DNA of 64,000 nt. It comes from Metellina segmentata (lineage: Eukaryota; Arthropoda; Arachnida; Araneae; Tetragnathidae). Numbering within the stretch: the stretch's first letter is position 1; the number at the start of each line of letters is the position of its first letter. The notes under the pieces are model-generated. The model worked only from the letters and a program-made list of their open reading frames with translations, had not been told where the DNA came from and did not search any database. Positions 63,591 through 64,000 of the stretch are shown here, one piece after another. The stretch lies in the NCBI GenBank assembly GCA_947359465.1, contig OX375883.1, forward strand, positions 20,028,088-20,092,087, in the 5' to 3' direction. Both the position numbers and the translations under genes were made by a program.

Positions 63591-64000
63591 ACTTTTGTTT
63601 GGGAAGTACGCTATCACTCCAATATGTCTGATCCATTAGGTGTTTTTGTAACATTTTCTTGTGCTGTAACCCTCTATACCAGTAATTCTGAGGATTTTAA
63701 CATTAATAGTACTTCAAATTAGTGGAACGCAAAGTGACCATCTCTTACAAGTTTAACTCTATGCATGTATATAATCTTTCAAACTATTAGTTTAAGGTTT
63801 TCCCATTATCTCATGCTGTATTTAAATAAGATGGGCAAACCTTGGTACAATCTTAATCTGAAAGCTTAGTACTTTAATCCTCTGAGGACAATGCACATAT
63901 TTTTCCGCCATAAAATCTGCACGATCCTCTGCATGACTATTAACCAGTTTAAACTGTCTTAACCTATCTCTTAAGGAAAAATTTTATAGTTTCATATAAC

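Noticed and set aside
61027..64000. Further PPIP5K exons
   Set aside because: I looked for the Ser/Thr-rich loop and following helices of the phosphatase domain on the plus strand and found none. The reading frames are repeat or intron sequence.
1..64000. CRISPR arrays, bacterial operons, rRNA genes
   Set aside because: None seen. All structure fits a eukaryotic gene with transposons.

Overview
The window is eukaryotic genomic DNA. It is strongly AT-rich, with long introns, GT-AG splice junctions and dense, nested transposable elements. One host gene is recognisable with confidence: a plus-strand PPIP5K (VIP1-type diphosphoinositol pentakisphosphate kinase) gene. I can follow it through 16 consecutive exons from 21289 to 61026; all phases join and give 609 uninterrupted codons. 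These cover the acidic N-terminal linker, the whole ATP-grasp kinase domain and the first part of the histidine-phosphatase domain, including its RHGDRTP signature. The first coding exon(s) and the C-terminal half are not recognised here, so the gene probably starts upstream of 21289 and continues past 64000. The exon pattern and transposon content (Tc1, mariner, pogo, hAT, Harbinger, Helitron-like, Jockey and CR1-like elements, tRNA-headed SINEs) suggest an invertebrate, most likely an arthropod and possibly a chelicerate. That placement is inference.

Layout. 1-21288 is the 5' flank or a large 5' intron. It holds a Tigger-like element (about 1053-4162) with a decayed pogo-type transposon nested in it (1442-3429), a decayed Tc1 element (4548-6192) split by a LINE fragment, several tandem duplications, a Jockey-like LINE with an RNase H domain (12600-13770, minus), pogo-type MITEs, SINEs and a 208-bp tandem array (19260-19980). 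21289-61026 is the PPIP5K gene. Its introns carry a mariner (21608-22885), a Helitron-like element with a histone-type 3' stem-loop (23693-24298), LINE fragments, a Harbinger nested in a hAT-like element (30869-33455), a hAT nested in a SINE (36706-37844), four copies of one pogo-type MITE family, an internally deleted Tc1 (49152-50018), foldback elements, and a hAT (55514-57690) carrying a CR1-like reverse transcriptase copy. 61027-64000 is the next PPIP5K intron, with a solo LTR, a hAT transposase fragment and a MITE.

PPIP5K is the only gene that looks functional. All mobile-element reading frames are broken or truncated. The most informative items outside the gene are the nesting relationships, which give relative insertion ages with intact target-site duplications, the histone-like stem-loop in the Helitron-like element, and several strong foldback structures inside introns.
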